Assembly: GCF_026151205.1 (NCBI RefSeq)
Contig: NC_087080.1
Coordinates: 14,517,337 to 14,581,336 of the forward strand
From: Bolinopsis microptera
Lineage: Eukaryota; Ctenophora; Tentaculata; Lobata; Bolinopsidae
DNA: 64,000 nt
Direction: 5' to 3'
Part shown: positions 23,767-35,627 of the stretch, piece by piece
Numbering within the stretch: the stretch's first letter is position 1
Layout: every line of letters starts with the position of its first letter
The notes under the pieces: model-generated
Told to the model about the DNA's origin: nothing
The model's input: the letters and a program-made list of their open reading frames with translations, nothing else
The model's database searches: none
Program-made: the position numbers and the translations under genes

Positions 23767-25777
23767 ATTAAAATATTTTGTAAGTTGTGTTAGTCGGCTA
23801 GACTGCAAACTTTGAAGTTTCTGCTCAACATTATTCGGCGGAGTGAACAGCCAGTTTTCTGAGCGCTGAGGCATTAAGTTAAAATTATCCATAATTAGAG
23901 ACCTTGTCATCCATTTTATTAACACAGTTGTTAATAACCTGAACGAGCGAGGCTTTTAAAGGGATGGGGTGGGGGGGGGGGTCTCACCTGAATTTTGTGA
24001 CACTTGTTTTCGAGATAATATTATAAAGTTGGTCCAAAAATATTGATATCTGTCAAATGGATGGGCCAAAAGCTGTCAAATATGGGCATATAGTTTTTGT
24101 TCAATGTGGATGAAAATTAAAATACGAATTCAGGAGAGCACCCAAAATCGGGGCATCTTGAGGTGACTTGGCATAATTGGGACAAAAAGGACCGAACATG
24201 GGCTTGGCTGCATCGTGGGCGCTAAGGGTCCGGGACACCCTTAAAAGTTCGATCACGAATTCTAGTTTGTTGGTCCTATCCCGGAAACGGATTTCACAAA
24301 AATACAGGCTGGACCCCCCTTGATCAAAAGCTCGAACAGGATAAAAGCTCCAAAGTACAGTATTCAATTTGTAAATGTTACTGACCAACTTGCCATTCGA
24401 ATTTGGTTACGATTTTTAATTTTATTTGCCCTTGATAGCAACTGAGTCGGACCTATAAATTTGTATACTACTTTGGAATTACAACTTTTTACATTTTGTT
24501 TCCTCCTAACATCATTACATTGATTGTTACCTTAGTTAAAAGTAGTTGAAAGTTTCTGAAATAAAGTGTGTTGAGAGCCACCCACAACCCAGACTCCCGA
24601 GTAAGCTCATAATAGTGTTACTGGTGTTACTACTACTAGTGTTACTGGTGTGACTACTACTAGTGTTACTACCCTGACCAAAAGTAATCAATTATTTTAG
24701 ACACAGGCCACAACTTGCCTACATGAAAGAAACATTGTTCCCATGCTATTTAAGATAAAGATAAATTTGTTCACATTTCAGCATTTTATTGAGTACAATA
24801 TTTGATAAAAGTTTCAAATTAGATCAAGTCACGTTGTTCTTAGATGTATAGATCCAATCCTTAACTTAAAAGTACATAATAGCTGAGAAAATCGTAAACT
24901 TACATATTTATCATGCCTTAACTCATTGTTCTTTTAACTCAACCTTTTCTATCCTAATCCAAGTCAGATTATCCGACTGCTCTCTATGGACCAATGCAAG
25001 GTGTGCACCTATAGTTGTAACAGTAACACATGATCATTTACATAACAAAGAACAAACGTTGCCATTTACAAGGATAGCTTAGGATCTTGTGCACATTGCA
25101 ATCTTAGTAGGCCATGTTATGCATCTTGGTTAACCCAGAGATTTGTATTCTATTAAAGGTGCAATAACTTTTACAGGCACTTGACATCTCAATACGTGTT
25201 GACCGTACTAATTCACTCCGCGTTAATTGTTTATAAACTTATTGTATAATGCAGATTCTGAGCATGAGTTTATAAACAATTAAATTGTCTGAGTTTTTTT
25301 GATACTTTCGTCAGACTGTTACATTAATGTACCACAGTTCTGTGTACTTATTTATCGATTGTTTGATAGAGTGAGAATCGATTTAGCCTTCGCTGTGTTA
25401 AATTGCTTTTTTAAGCAGTTAAAGGGGTTCCTCCCTTAACATAGATTTGTTACACTCTATTTTTAGATTTGTTACACTTTATTTGTGCCCGAAACAATTG
25501 ATTTTTTTTTCAAAAACAAAGACCCTCTCAAGTCTCAAGCAGCTAGCAAGTCCGAAGCTGTTGGAGATCAAATTTAGATGCTATGGGATTTAGGTACGCT
25601 CTGTCCTTTGGGCTATAAGCTTAAAGTGTGTTTTTATATCAAAAGGAAATAAAGCGTAGGGGCATTAGAGATGGAGTGTGTGAGAGACGAGAGTGAAGTT
25701 CGGGAGGATAAACGTTAGTCCACTCTAGCATTACCGCTTTTGGAGTAATAACCAAATTCAATTCAGTGATATCACCA
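23767..25777. other. intergenic, upstream of the K2P cluster
   Basis: A G-run lies at 23965-23980. A GTTACT/ACTACTAG microsatellite occupies about 24610-24670. Short open frames near 24100-24390 show no recognisable domain and are not bounded by convincing splice sites. The last 80 bases are the 5' UTR of the first channel gene, with an in-frame stop upstream of its ATG. Confidence 0.4.
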
Positions 25778-28451
25778 ATGGTTAGCAAAACTGAAGGAAA
25801 TGGAGTAGAAAACGACGACACAGGAAATAATGATGAGAACACTTCGATAAAGGATGAAAGAACTTGTTGCTGGGGATTGGTAAAAAGGAGAACTCTTCTT
25901 GTGATTTGGGGAACAATAACTGTGACACTTACAAACTTTGGATATTTCACAGGAGGGTTCTATGCCTTTAACTACTACCAAACTGAATATTTCGGTTTGT
26001 AACTAAAGATTTTAGTGACTTTGTGCAGCTCAAACTTCTATGGTTAACCACAGCCCCTAACTGTATTTGTTGTAATGGTAATGAAGTCTGCAAAATATTC
26101 TACACAATTATTTAATACTTTAAAGTACTTTTGATAGTACAACATTTTACAGAGGAACAGAGAAATAACGGTATTATACTGCTAGCTGAGCGAGAACAGT
26201 TGTTTACCCAGTACCCGATTCTACAAAACTCCTCAAACCTGGTGACATACAACAGGGCAGCAGAACTTCTCTGTCAGATCACCAAATATCCCAGAAAAAG
26301 GTGGTCTTTCTGGGCTGCATTTGACTTCTGTGTCTCTATCATAACTACTGTAGGTAAGACCGGTTATCATTTTCAATAATGCACAAAAAACAAGAGTGCC
26401 AATTGAATATTGTGATATCGTCAGATAAAATGTACAAATATACCATTAGCATGGACAGTTGGCAAATTCTCGGATAAAAATAAAACTAGCAGTTATAGTA
26501 GCGGCTACTTATAGTTTATCTTCCCAGGTAGTTATCATAACTACTGAAGGTAAGACACTTTTCAATAATAGAACAACAGATGCAAAACAAGAGAGTAAAC
26601 TGTCAATGGTAGTGCTTCTGAATGATTATCAACAAATAAACCCTTGTTTAAGAGCAACTAGTGTAGTGTTACAAAGTTTAAAGAGAGCACTTTTGTGTTT
26701 CTGTTGTAATTACTGTGGTTAGGACACTATTCAATGAATGTACATAGCTGGAGAGTGTACTGTAACTACTGTTAATTGCAGTGTTGCTGGATGATGATCA
26801 ATTAATAAACACTTATTTGGGTGCAAACACCGCAACATTCAATAGGTAGATTAGTTTTTGTCTCTGTTGTAACTTCTGCTCATAGGCCACTAATCAATGA
26901 TGAGCCAATGGATGCAATGCTGGAGAGTGTTCTTTTATTTAGTTATAAAGCTAACAGTTTATCAATTAAACAGTTGTTTGTGTATGAAGTGGGGTTTAGT
27001 GCAACCAATGCGAAGGTACAGAATGCACAGTTAAAAACAGTTTGAAACATATCTATGCAATCGGATTTGCTCCCATCATTTATTTGAAATAAGTAACATG
27101 ATCTGAACTAACAATTAGATTTGTGTGCTCGAATACTGATCGATCTGACCTATAATTATACAGTAGTATCATACATTGCATTTAGATGCAGAACGAGCTA
27201 AGATAAAAAATTACTTCTCATTTTCTCAGGTTATGGAGTGTTACATCCTTCAACTTGGTACAGTAAGGTAGCTTGCTGCCTTTATGCAATGGCAGGACTT
27301 CCTCTTTACATTCTCATGCTAGGAGCATCAGGTTCATAAATGCTTAAATGATTTTAAATTTAGCACAAAACTTTAGAAATAAAAGCTTTCACTAAATGTC
27401 CATAAATCGAAATAATGATTTAAAGACTATCAAAAAATGACGAATATAATATTATGTAAAAAGTCGTTTCTTCAGGAAAATTCATTGTGAGCATGTTCGA
27501 GAAAATGAACGAAAAAAGCAGTTTTGTGAAAGTGGTTTGCAAACACAGATACACCGAACTTATAATCGCCTACATCAATATTGCAATCATCATGTCCCTC
27601 TTCTTATTGGGGTATTCTTGTAAGTTAAATCTTTGAAGCTTTGAGGATAGGCTAATAGTTACCTAAGTTAACAGTAAATTAAAAAACTGATTTTATAAAC
27701 AGCCATGTACAAAACGTAAACATGAAAGAATACTGTCATAATTGTTCTCCAAAAGGTTGATTCAACAGAAGCAACATTCTAAGATTTTATATTATAATGA
27801 ACATCAATTCCACTGTAACCAAAGATTTGTTTAAAAACTATCACAGATTTCGGATATTCCTCATCTCGTAAGGGCGAGATATTTCAAAATTCAAGTGTGA
27901 TATCGCTACCTGGTTATGGATATGCACTAACTAAGAATGAGATCACAGTGTACGGTCAAAACTGGACACTTTACCAGGGTATCTATTACTCTATGATATC
28001 TTTGACTACAGTTGGATTCGGAGATTATTATCTTGGACGACCAGATGATCCGCGGCAGGTGAGAGTCTAAAAATAGGTTTAAATTTAATAAACTTGATTG
28101 ATGCATACCAACTGTGGACAAAATGAAAAATACATATTTCAAATGCAAGACTTTATGTTTGGAAAATACAACTTTCAGGCTGCAATGTTGTTTTCATCAG
28201 TGACTTTTGGTTTTGCGCTCTTCTCCTACGCATTCCAAACATACGCTAAACTATCAGAGGAAACAATGAAATATTTGCACGAGAAAACTGAAGCTGCAAC
28301 AAAAGCGGCTGCTAATGCTGCAATGGGTGAACTGGGAAACTTCGCAGATAAGAATTCATTTACAGGAAGGCTGTCTAAGTTAGGTTCCACCGGTGGACTT
28401 TCCTCGCATAAGTCAGATACTGAAAGCACTCCAGAAGAATCTGGATTATAG
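25778..28451 (+). CDS. two-pore-domain K+ channel, cluster copy 1
   Basis: Six exons: 25778-25994, 26153-26353, 27230-27331, 27476-27619, 27847-28058, 28179-28451; phases 1,1,1,1,0; 382 aa. The layout is that of a K2P channel (KCNK family, potassium leak channels working as dimers in the plasma membrane): charged N-terminus with a CC pair, helix M1, a cap loop with the glycosylation sequon NSS, pore 1 (WSFWAAFDFC then TTVGYG, the filter split by an intron), M2, M3 (ELIIAYINIAIIMSLFLLG), pore 2 TTVGFGDYYLG, M4 and a cytoplasmic tail. Start: an in-frame stop precedes the ATG. The intron after exon 1 uses the donor G|GTTTGT. Intron 2 holds decayed copies of the exon 2 end. The subfamily (TWIK, TREK, TASK and so on) cannot be told by eye. 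Confidence 0.9.
26330..26890 (+). repeat. decayed tandem copies of the exon 2 end and donor, in intron 2
   Basis: The true exon end reads ATAACTACTGTAGGTAAG near 26341. Related segments follow at about 26530 (ATAACTACTGAAGGTAAGAC), 26705 (GTAATTACTGTGGTTAGGAC) and 26865 (GTAACTTCTGCTCATAGG), with similar intervening sequence, at spacings of about 190, 170 and 160 bases. The copies get worse along the array. The intron of cluster copy 2 lacks this expansion. Confidence 0.6.
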
Positions 28452-28920
28452 TTTTATTTTTTAGGTTAAGGCGTGTCCTTCTGAATTGATTGTGAAATTG
28501 TTATTAAAATATTTGAATTATTAAATTTGGTCAATACAAAGAGTTCTTCTCCAGTAAGCCCAAAACTGTTTGAATTTACATAAATGGAAGCTTGAGGTAC
28601 CATAGATATCTGGATGATAATTATTTCTGTCCTTTTGAGTTATGAATGCTGTATGTATATTGTGTAGTGAATGTATTTGATTTTATCTATTTATTTTTTT
28701 ACTCGTGAGCTTGATTTACGTTTTGTTGATCAGAATGATAAAATCGTAGGGTCACGAAAACCGATAGGGACATTAGAAATGGACAATAGCAAATCACAAA
28801 AAATGGAAAATTAGGAGTACCAAAAGAATGTTAAAATGAGTGCTTTTTAGCAAATTGTAGTCTATGGAAACATCATGCAATCGTCAAGAAATGATATAGT
28901 TTAATTCAGTGCTCTCAGCA
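28452..28920. other. short spacer between K2P copies 1 and 2
   Basis: Only about 470 bases separate the stop codon of copy 1 from the start of copy 2, holding one 3' UTR and the next 5' flank. Nothing else was seen. Confidence 0.5.
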
Positions 28921-31413
28921 ATGGTAGTTAAAAGTAAAGAAGATGCAGCAAACAACGATGAAACTGGAAACCCGGATGATAAAACCTGTTGCTGTGGATT
29001 GGTAAAAAGGAGAACTCTTCTTGTGATTTGGGGAACAATAACTGTGACACTTACAAACTTTGGATATTTCACAGGAGGGTTCTATGCTTTTAACTACTAC
29101 CAAACTCAATACTTTGGTTCGTATCCAAGGAATATAACGACTTCATACAACTTAGTAATTTTCAAATGGTAAATCCATAACCATACCAATCGTATTGCAA
29201 CAATCATCCGAAGATTGTTAATAGTCTGGTCATTTATCATTTGTTTACATTGACCTACATTTCATAGTGGAAGGCTGAAAATATTTTTGGGGACTACAGA
29301 ACCTCTTAACCAAAAATCCTGCATACGCGTTTGAATTACCGTAAAATTAGTTAGTTGCCAATAACTCAAAAAGTGAGCATTTTGGAGTAATTTTTCATTC
29401 ATAATTTGTACAATTATAAATACATGTTCATTTCAGTGAGTTTAAAAACATCCAGAAGTTTCTAACATGTTTATATTAAAAGTTGACAAGTTTGGCAAAA
29501 TTGGCCAAAATCAGTTTTGTGGCCATTGTGGATAATTTAAGCCTATCCAATTCTAATCCAAATGGGCATGGCCAAAATGGCGATCTTCGGTCTGAATCTT
29601 TGGGCTCGGAATTCATTTTGTTCTATAGACCTTTGTTTGAGAGGCCCCAAAAAATGTCAGCCCTCTACTATGAAATGCAGGTAAACATCTCTCGTGCATA
29701 CCTGACTAGACTATTGCGTTACATTAGATAATGCGATATTTCCCAGCTGAGCAGAGAAACAACACACTCACACTGCTAGCAGAGCGAGAACAGCTGTTTT
29801 TACTCCACCCAACCCTCCAAAACTCCTCCAACTTTAGAACATACACCCGGACAGCAGAACTTCTCTGTCACATCACCAAATATCCCAGAAAAAGGTGGTC
29901 TTTCTGGGCTGCGTTTGACTTCTGTGTCTCTATCATAACTACTGTAGGTAAGACAGGTTATCATTTTCAATAATGCACTAAAAACAAGAGTGCCAATTGA
30001 ATATTGTGATATCGTCAGATAAAACTATAAAATGTACAAATATACCATTACCATGGACAGTTGGAATATTATCGGATAAAAATATAACTGGTAGTTATAG
30101 TTCCGGCTACTTATAGTTTATCTTCCCAGGTTATGGAGTGTTACATCCTTCAACTTGGTACAGTAAGGTAGCTTGCTGCCTTTATGCCATGGTAGGACTT
30201 CCCCTTTACATTATCATGCTAGGAGCAGCAGGTTTTATAAATCATTTAAAGATTTAAGAAAATTAAATGTTTTACCAAAGAATTTACAATTTAAAACTGC
30301 AGAGTCACCAACTGTTTTAGAAACTTCAATTATAATCATAACAAACATGTCTTACTAGTAATTATTAATTAAGTTAATAAGGTAACACTGTTTCTGCAGG
30401 AAAGTACATAGTCAGCATGTTTGAGAAAATGAACGAAAAAAGCAGTTTTGTGAAAGTAGTTTGCCAACACAGATACACCGAACTTATAATCGCCTACATC
30501 AACATTGCAATCATCATGTCTCTCTTCTTATTGGGGTATTCTTGTAAGTTAATAAACAAAAACTGTAAAACCAATCAGTTGAAATATTACTCTATCAAAT
30601 TGACATTGGTAACAATCAAGTACACAAATTTACAAGTTTTCAATTTTCATGTCCTTCACTTCATCTCTTGAGATTCCTCCCTTACTATTTCTATCCAAAA
30701 ACAGTCATACACTTCAATTCTACCCAAAAGTGTATCAATAATTATCACAGATTTCGGAATTACCTCATCTCAGCAGAGCGAAATATTCACTAATTCAAGT
30801 GTGATATCGCTACCTGGTTATGGATATGAACTAACTAAGAATGAGATCTCAGTTTACGGTCAAAACTGGACACTTTATCAGAGTATCTATTACTCTACGA
30901 TATCTTTGTCAACGGTTGGATTTGGAGATTACTATCTTGGACGCCCAAATGATCCCAGGCAGGTAAGAGTCGAGATATTAATGATACCTTTATAAGCTGG
31001 AATGACGCAAAAAATAGTTTATAAATAGTTTTTTGGGATAATTCACAATATTATGTTAAATAAATTTTATATTTAATTCCTATCAACTCAAACCACAATG
31101 TGACTTTCAGGCTGCAATGTTGTTTTCATCAGTGACTTTTGGTTTTGCCCTCTTCTCCTACGCATTCCAAACATACTCGAAACTATCAGAGGAAACAATG
31201 AGATACTTGCAAGAGAAAACTGAAGCTGCAACAAAAGCGGCTGCTAACGCTGCAATGGGTGAAATGGGAGACTTGACTGATAAGCTTTCTGTTCCAGGAA
31301 CTATGGGAGACTTCACTGACAAGCTTTCCGTCCCAGGAATGATGTCAAAAATAGGTTCAATCGGTGGACATTCTTCAGACACAAAAACTGTTACAGAAGA
31401 AACTAGCATATAG
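28921..31413 (+). CDS. two-pore-domain K+ channel, cluster copy 2
   Basis: Six exons: 28921-29116, 29747-29947, 30130-30231, 30400-30543, 30751-30962, 31111-31413; same phases as copy 1; 385 aa. Membrane and pore parts are nearly identical to copy 1, with filters TTVGYG and a second pore reading STVGFGDYYLG. The N-terminal tail is shorter and diverged (NNDETGNPDDKTCC). Exon 2 starts with AEQRNN where the other copies have EEQRNN, because the acceptor is followed by CT. The C-terminal tail contains a 13-residue tandem repeat (GDLTDKLSVPGTM then GDFTDKLSVPGMM). An AATAAA signal lies at about 31441. Confidence 0.9.
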
Positions 31414-33278
31414 TTGTACATTCTCCGAAAATTCGTTTTGAATAAATTGAATTTTTAATAGAAATTTGTATACTTTTTATATTTTTTCAATAAAATAAAA
31501 TAGACTAGAATTGAGTTTCAAATTAAATTAAAGTAAATTAAATTAAATTAAATTGAATCGAATTGAAGTGAATTGAACTGAATTGAATTGAATCGAATTG
31601 AATTGAATTGAATTGAATGAAAATTAATTGAATGAAATTGAACTGAATTGAATCGAAATTACTTATTATTTGTAAAATAAATAGAAAAGAATATAATAGT
31701 TCAAAGTAAAAGACTAAGGCTAGGTTCCTCACTCTTTCACTTTCATCTCTCTCGCACACACGTTTAATTTCTTGGATCAGGAATCAAGAACATTAACTAC
31801 AAAGCTGACACCGTTTCGGGCCTTTCAATTATGTTACGGTTTCCTTGTCAGCGGCCAGCAGTCCAACAAATGGACCACCATCTAACCCTAGATTTACTTG
31901 AGATACCTGTTAGAGCTTGCAATTTGCGACAAGATTTAACGTGAATGGCTCCTCTAGAGTCTATATATAATGCTCTGTAGAATCTCATAACCTTACTCCA
32001 ACTCCCACTCTAACTCTCTAACAAGTATATCCACCTAAAACAGTGGGCTGCTACCTTCCCACTCTCCCTCACCAGCTTCTTCAGTTCCCTTCCTCTAGAA
32101 CCAATATTCTCAGCAGCACAATTTGCGATCCATTTTCAGAGGGTCTTTCACTAGGAAACGTAAGCTGTATTCCAAGATCAGATGAAACCACAGAATCTCG
32201 AACTCCACTCAAGAGTCAGAACTTAGAATACCAAACCCACGACTATCCTTACTGCCTGATCAAGTTATCCAGTTATGTACATAACATGTAAAATGTTCTT
32301 CATTATCAAAAGCTCTTTTGTACAATTACATAACATGTAAAATGTTCTTCATTATCAAAAGCTCTTTTGTACAATTACATAACATGTAAACTGTTCTTCA
32401 TTATGAATTTAAGCTTTTTGTACAAGGTACAATTACATTGCAATAAATCTGACGAGGTTTGCATGTAGACCTTTTAAGTTTTTTGTATTGTCTTATTGCC
32501 TCATGGAGTTGCTTATCCTACCTTTTACGACATACACACTAACCTGATCAGCTAGGCTGAGATAGATGTTGTTAATAATTGTTCGTCCTTTTCTATTCGC
32601 TTCTTTGCTTTGGCAACCTTAATTGTTCCCATGATAAATCAAACGTCACTGATCGAGAGACGTGAGTCACCGCACTTTATGATTGGAACTTACGCTAACT
32701 TTACATATAATTTTGTGGACCTGAATGATATCATACTCCAGTTCACGACGCTTTAGAATTTTGGTATTCTAGCGAAAATTTCAGTTTCTCTGTTGAAATT
32801 ATTCGGAACATTTTTTGAAAAGAGCAATAAGTTATATTCTTATCGAGGTCCCCCTTACTCGGATATGTTTTACATGTCTACTCCGTCACTTCCTAAATAA
32901 ACACTTAGCCTGAACAACTCTCGTGACACCCACGTCAAAGTTACTATTCGATCACGCTATTTGGTCTTCGAGAAAATACACTCCTTCTGTGTACGTCGTG
33001 TAATAGCACTATTGATTGTAACAATAACGGAAATTGACGGAGAGAGAAAGACTGGTGTCGCCTGGTAAGACACACAGCAAGTATTTCAGCCGATGTAATG
33101 AATAACATTATTCGATTACTTCAGTAATTTACCCCGAGAGTATTTTAATCCTTACTTGCTTTTTGTGTCCAGCTTCCTCGAAAATATAGGGTTATAACTT
33201 TATAATATACATTTTTCGTTTCAATTTGTGTCCTCTAGTTCGTTAGAGATCGCATCTGTCCACCTTCAGTACGTGTCG
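31414..33278. other. intergenic; two simple repeats
   Basis: 31505-31665 is an ATTGA-type pentanucleotide repeat (AATTGAATTG and variants). 32281-32420 holds three copies of a 49-bp unit that begins ATAACATGTAAA. An 82-codon frame at 32043-32291 overlaps the second repeat, has no recognisable domain, and is not called. Confidence 0.55.
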
Positions 33279-34995
33279 AACTGTTAGTTAGGGCAAGAGT
33301 TGATTTTTCTGTGAACAAATTCGTAACAAAGGTTTGTCTACTGGAATGTGTTGTCCATAGTCCCAGGAACCACCAAAAAAAACCGTCCAGCTGAAACTTT
33401 TGGGCAAAAATTTTTATAGTCATTTTTCTCCAGGAACCCATACGCCCCACCCCTAATATTGGTTATTTGGCTCCCGAAGGTCTTGAGATCTCCATAGGGG
33501 GTGCAAAATGACCGCAATGGCCACATTATGGCAGGCGAATGATAGTTTCAGAACGATTGGGGCTTTATTTTTCGAAATAAATGGAATTTTTCGAAATTTT
33601 TCTCAATTTTATTGAAATTTCGAAAAAAATACACCAAATTATTTTTAACGCTTATTTCAAATCTTACTCGGGAAATAACTTCAATTAACAAATATCAAGG
33701 TTAACTAACAAACAACAGATTATTGACCAACCCCCAGACAGCTATTCGACGGTACATGCTACTCTGGTTGAATGTCTTAAGTTATCCTACAGTGAGCCGA
33801 TGATAATCACATTCGATTTGCCATTGTGGATTAAGGCCACCCGAATAGTACTGGAAACTGGGATGCCTATTGTGGTCAGGGTTGGGGGCTTCCACACTCT
33901 CACGAGTTTTCTTGGCTGCATAGGCTATATAATGGCAGACTCGGGTTTAGAGGAGCTCATCAAACTCGTGTATCCTGGAGACGTCACGCATATATCGGAT
34001 GGAGGATCTTACTATAAAGCGTTGAGAGCCCACTTTCTGATCGACGCCGCTCTTTGTTGTTTCATTATAGAGGAAGAAGTTTACGACGAGGAACTAGTAG
34101 ACTTGGAAGGTTACATCAACAAATGTGTGAACGAAAATATAGGTGTTAACTTTAAGACTAAATCTATTCAGGATCTATCAGAGAAAATAACTCTGCTTCT
34201 AAAGGGGGGGGGGGGAGGGGGGGTGGGGATCATGTTTTTTGTCCGTTTTTGTCCGTTTGGCAGCCATATTTTCAAAACGGACAAAAAATAAAACGGACAA
34301 AAACGGACAAAAACGGACAAAAAATAACAAAAATTGAAATAACATTTAGATGCTTCCTCCTCTTCCTCCTCCTCCTCCTCCTTTCAGATGTTCATGTAGG
34401 AAATATGGCTTCAATTGTTTGCCAGCTTGTGGACGATGCCATGGTATGAACTGCACAAACATTAGACATGATGAACCTGAAGAACAAGCGAATTTTGATT
34501 AATATTAACTGTGTATTAATAATTGTCATGGTACTTACTGAGAATACACATTTTAGATTAACTGTATTTGTTATTTGTAGATAAGTTTTTAAATAGATTT
34601 GAAATAAGCGTTAAAAATAATTTGGTGTTTTTTTTTCGAAATTTCAATAAAATTGAGAAAAAATTCGAAAAATTCCATTTATTTCGAAAAATAAAGCTCC
34701 AATCGTTCTGAAACTATCATTCGCCTGCCATAATGTGGCCATTGCGGTCATTTTGCACCTCCTATAAAGATCTCAAGACCTTCGGGAGCCGAATAACCAA
34801 TATTAGGGGTGGGGCGTATGGGTTCCTGGAGAAAAATGACTATAAAAATTTTTGCCCAAAAGTTTCAGCTGGACGGTTTTTTTTGGTGGTTCCTGGGACT
34901 ATGGACAACACATTCCTGTAGACAAACCTTTGTTACGAATTTGTTCACAGATTGACCCATAAACAGCAATTCTTGCCCTAACTATGTACTGTCTA
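33279..34995. mobile_element. foldback element with arms of about 360-390 bp
   Basis: 33308-33664 is repeated in reverse complement at 34595-34951 at very high identity, and the similarity continues outwards (TAGTTAGGGCAAGA) to about 33280 and 34990 with one small gap. The 930-bp centre carries a protein-coding remnant (33700-34520) plus a G-run, a hairpin built from GGACAAAAAC units (34230-34325) and a CCT run. It separates K2P copies 2 and 3. No target duplication was identified. Confidence 0.85.
33706..34500 (+). pseudogene. remnant of a repeat-associated protein with a C-terminal CXC-like Cys cluster
   Basis: An open stretch from about 33706 to 34200 encodes QPPDSYSTVHATLVECLKL, then ITFDLPLWIKA, VVRVGGFHTLTSFLGCIGYI and RAHFLIDAALC. 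After a low-complexity interruption (34201-34385), and beginning at an AG acceptor-like site (34387), a second stretch encodes CSCRKYGFNCLPACGRCHGM then NCTN and stops at 34500. The CxC-x(6)-C-x(3)-C-x(2)-C-x(5)-C spacing is tesmin/TSO1-CXC-like. From memory, proteins pairing a GGFH segment with such a cluster occur in many copies in cnidarian and sponge genomes; I cannot name the family. No full-length start is present, so it is read as a captured fragment; an intron joining the two parts is possible. Confidence 0.55.
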
Positions 34996-35627
34996 GGCAT
35001 CACACGGAAATTCAACGCTATTTCCCCTTCATTTCCAACTCCTGACCCAACATCCCACGTCATGATCAGTTCACTTGGCATTGATGAGACGGACAAACCT
35101 TCGGGTTATTAATACAATACGTATACCTCATCAAATGACGCAAATCTCCGTTAAACTCTTGAATCTTGATACATTAAGACAGTCCGGAACTGTCCTGAAG
35201 GTCTGAATGTATCTGTTCAGTAAAAGTACACAAAGAGCCCTACACGCTCTTTTGACAAAGAGGGAGGGGCTTTTCAAATATAGGGGAAGGGTCTACCGAT
35301 TTTACTGCCTTTAATGTGACCCGCTTACTTTGCTTGCCATAGGGTTTTTGTCAAAATATTCTTTTGTACGGTCCTTCACCAACTCTGCTATATGTTTGCT
35401 CTAGTGGAGCTCGTTTCATTTTAGGTACGTATTAAGACTGGTATGATCTGTTTTTTTGAGATTTAGACTAAAGCTACGTTTTGAAATTGAATATCAAAAG
35501 ATCGGAGGGGCACCAAAAACAGTATTGTCATTGGTCATGGCCACTTTTTATGGGAAACGGCTGCAAATAGTATTAGTAGCTTAAAGCTTTAATTTCAGTA
35601 TCATCATTAAATTCGGTGTTATCAGTA

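Noticed and set aside
24101-24388. 95-codon minus-strand frame
   Set aside because: No domain, no splice-site support and no neighbouring exons.
26200-26345. CCCAGAAA/TTTCTGGG hairpin in exon 2 of all four K2P genes
   Set aside because: The bases encode the conserved YPRKRWSFWA segment, so protein constraint and recent duplication explain it.
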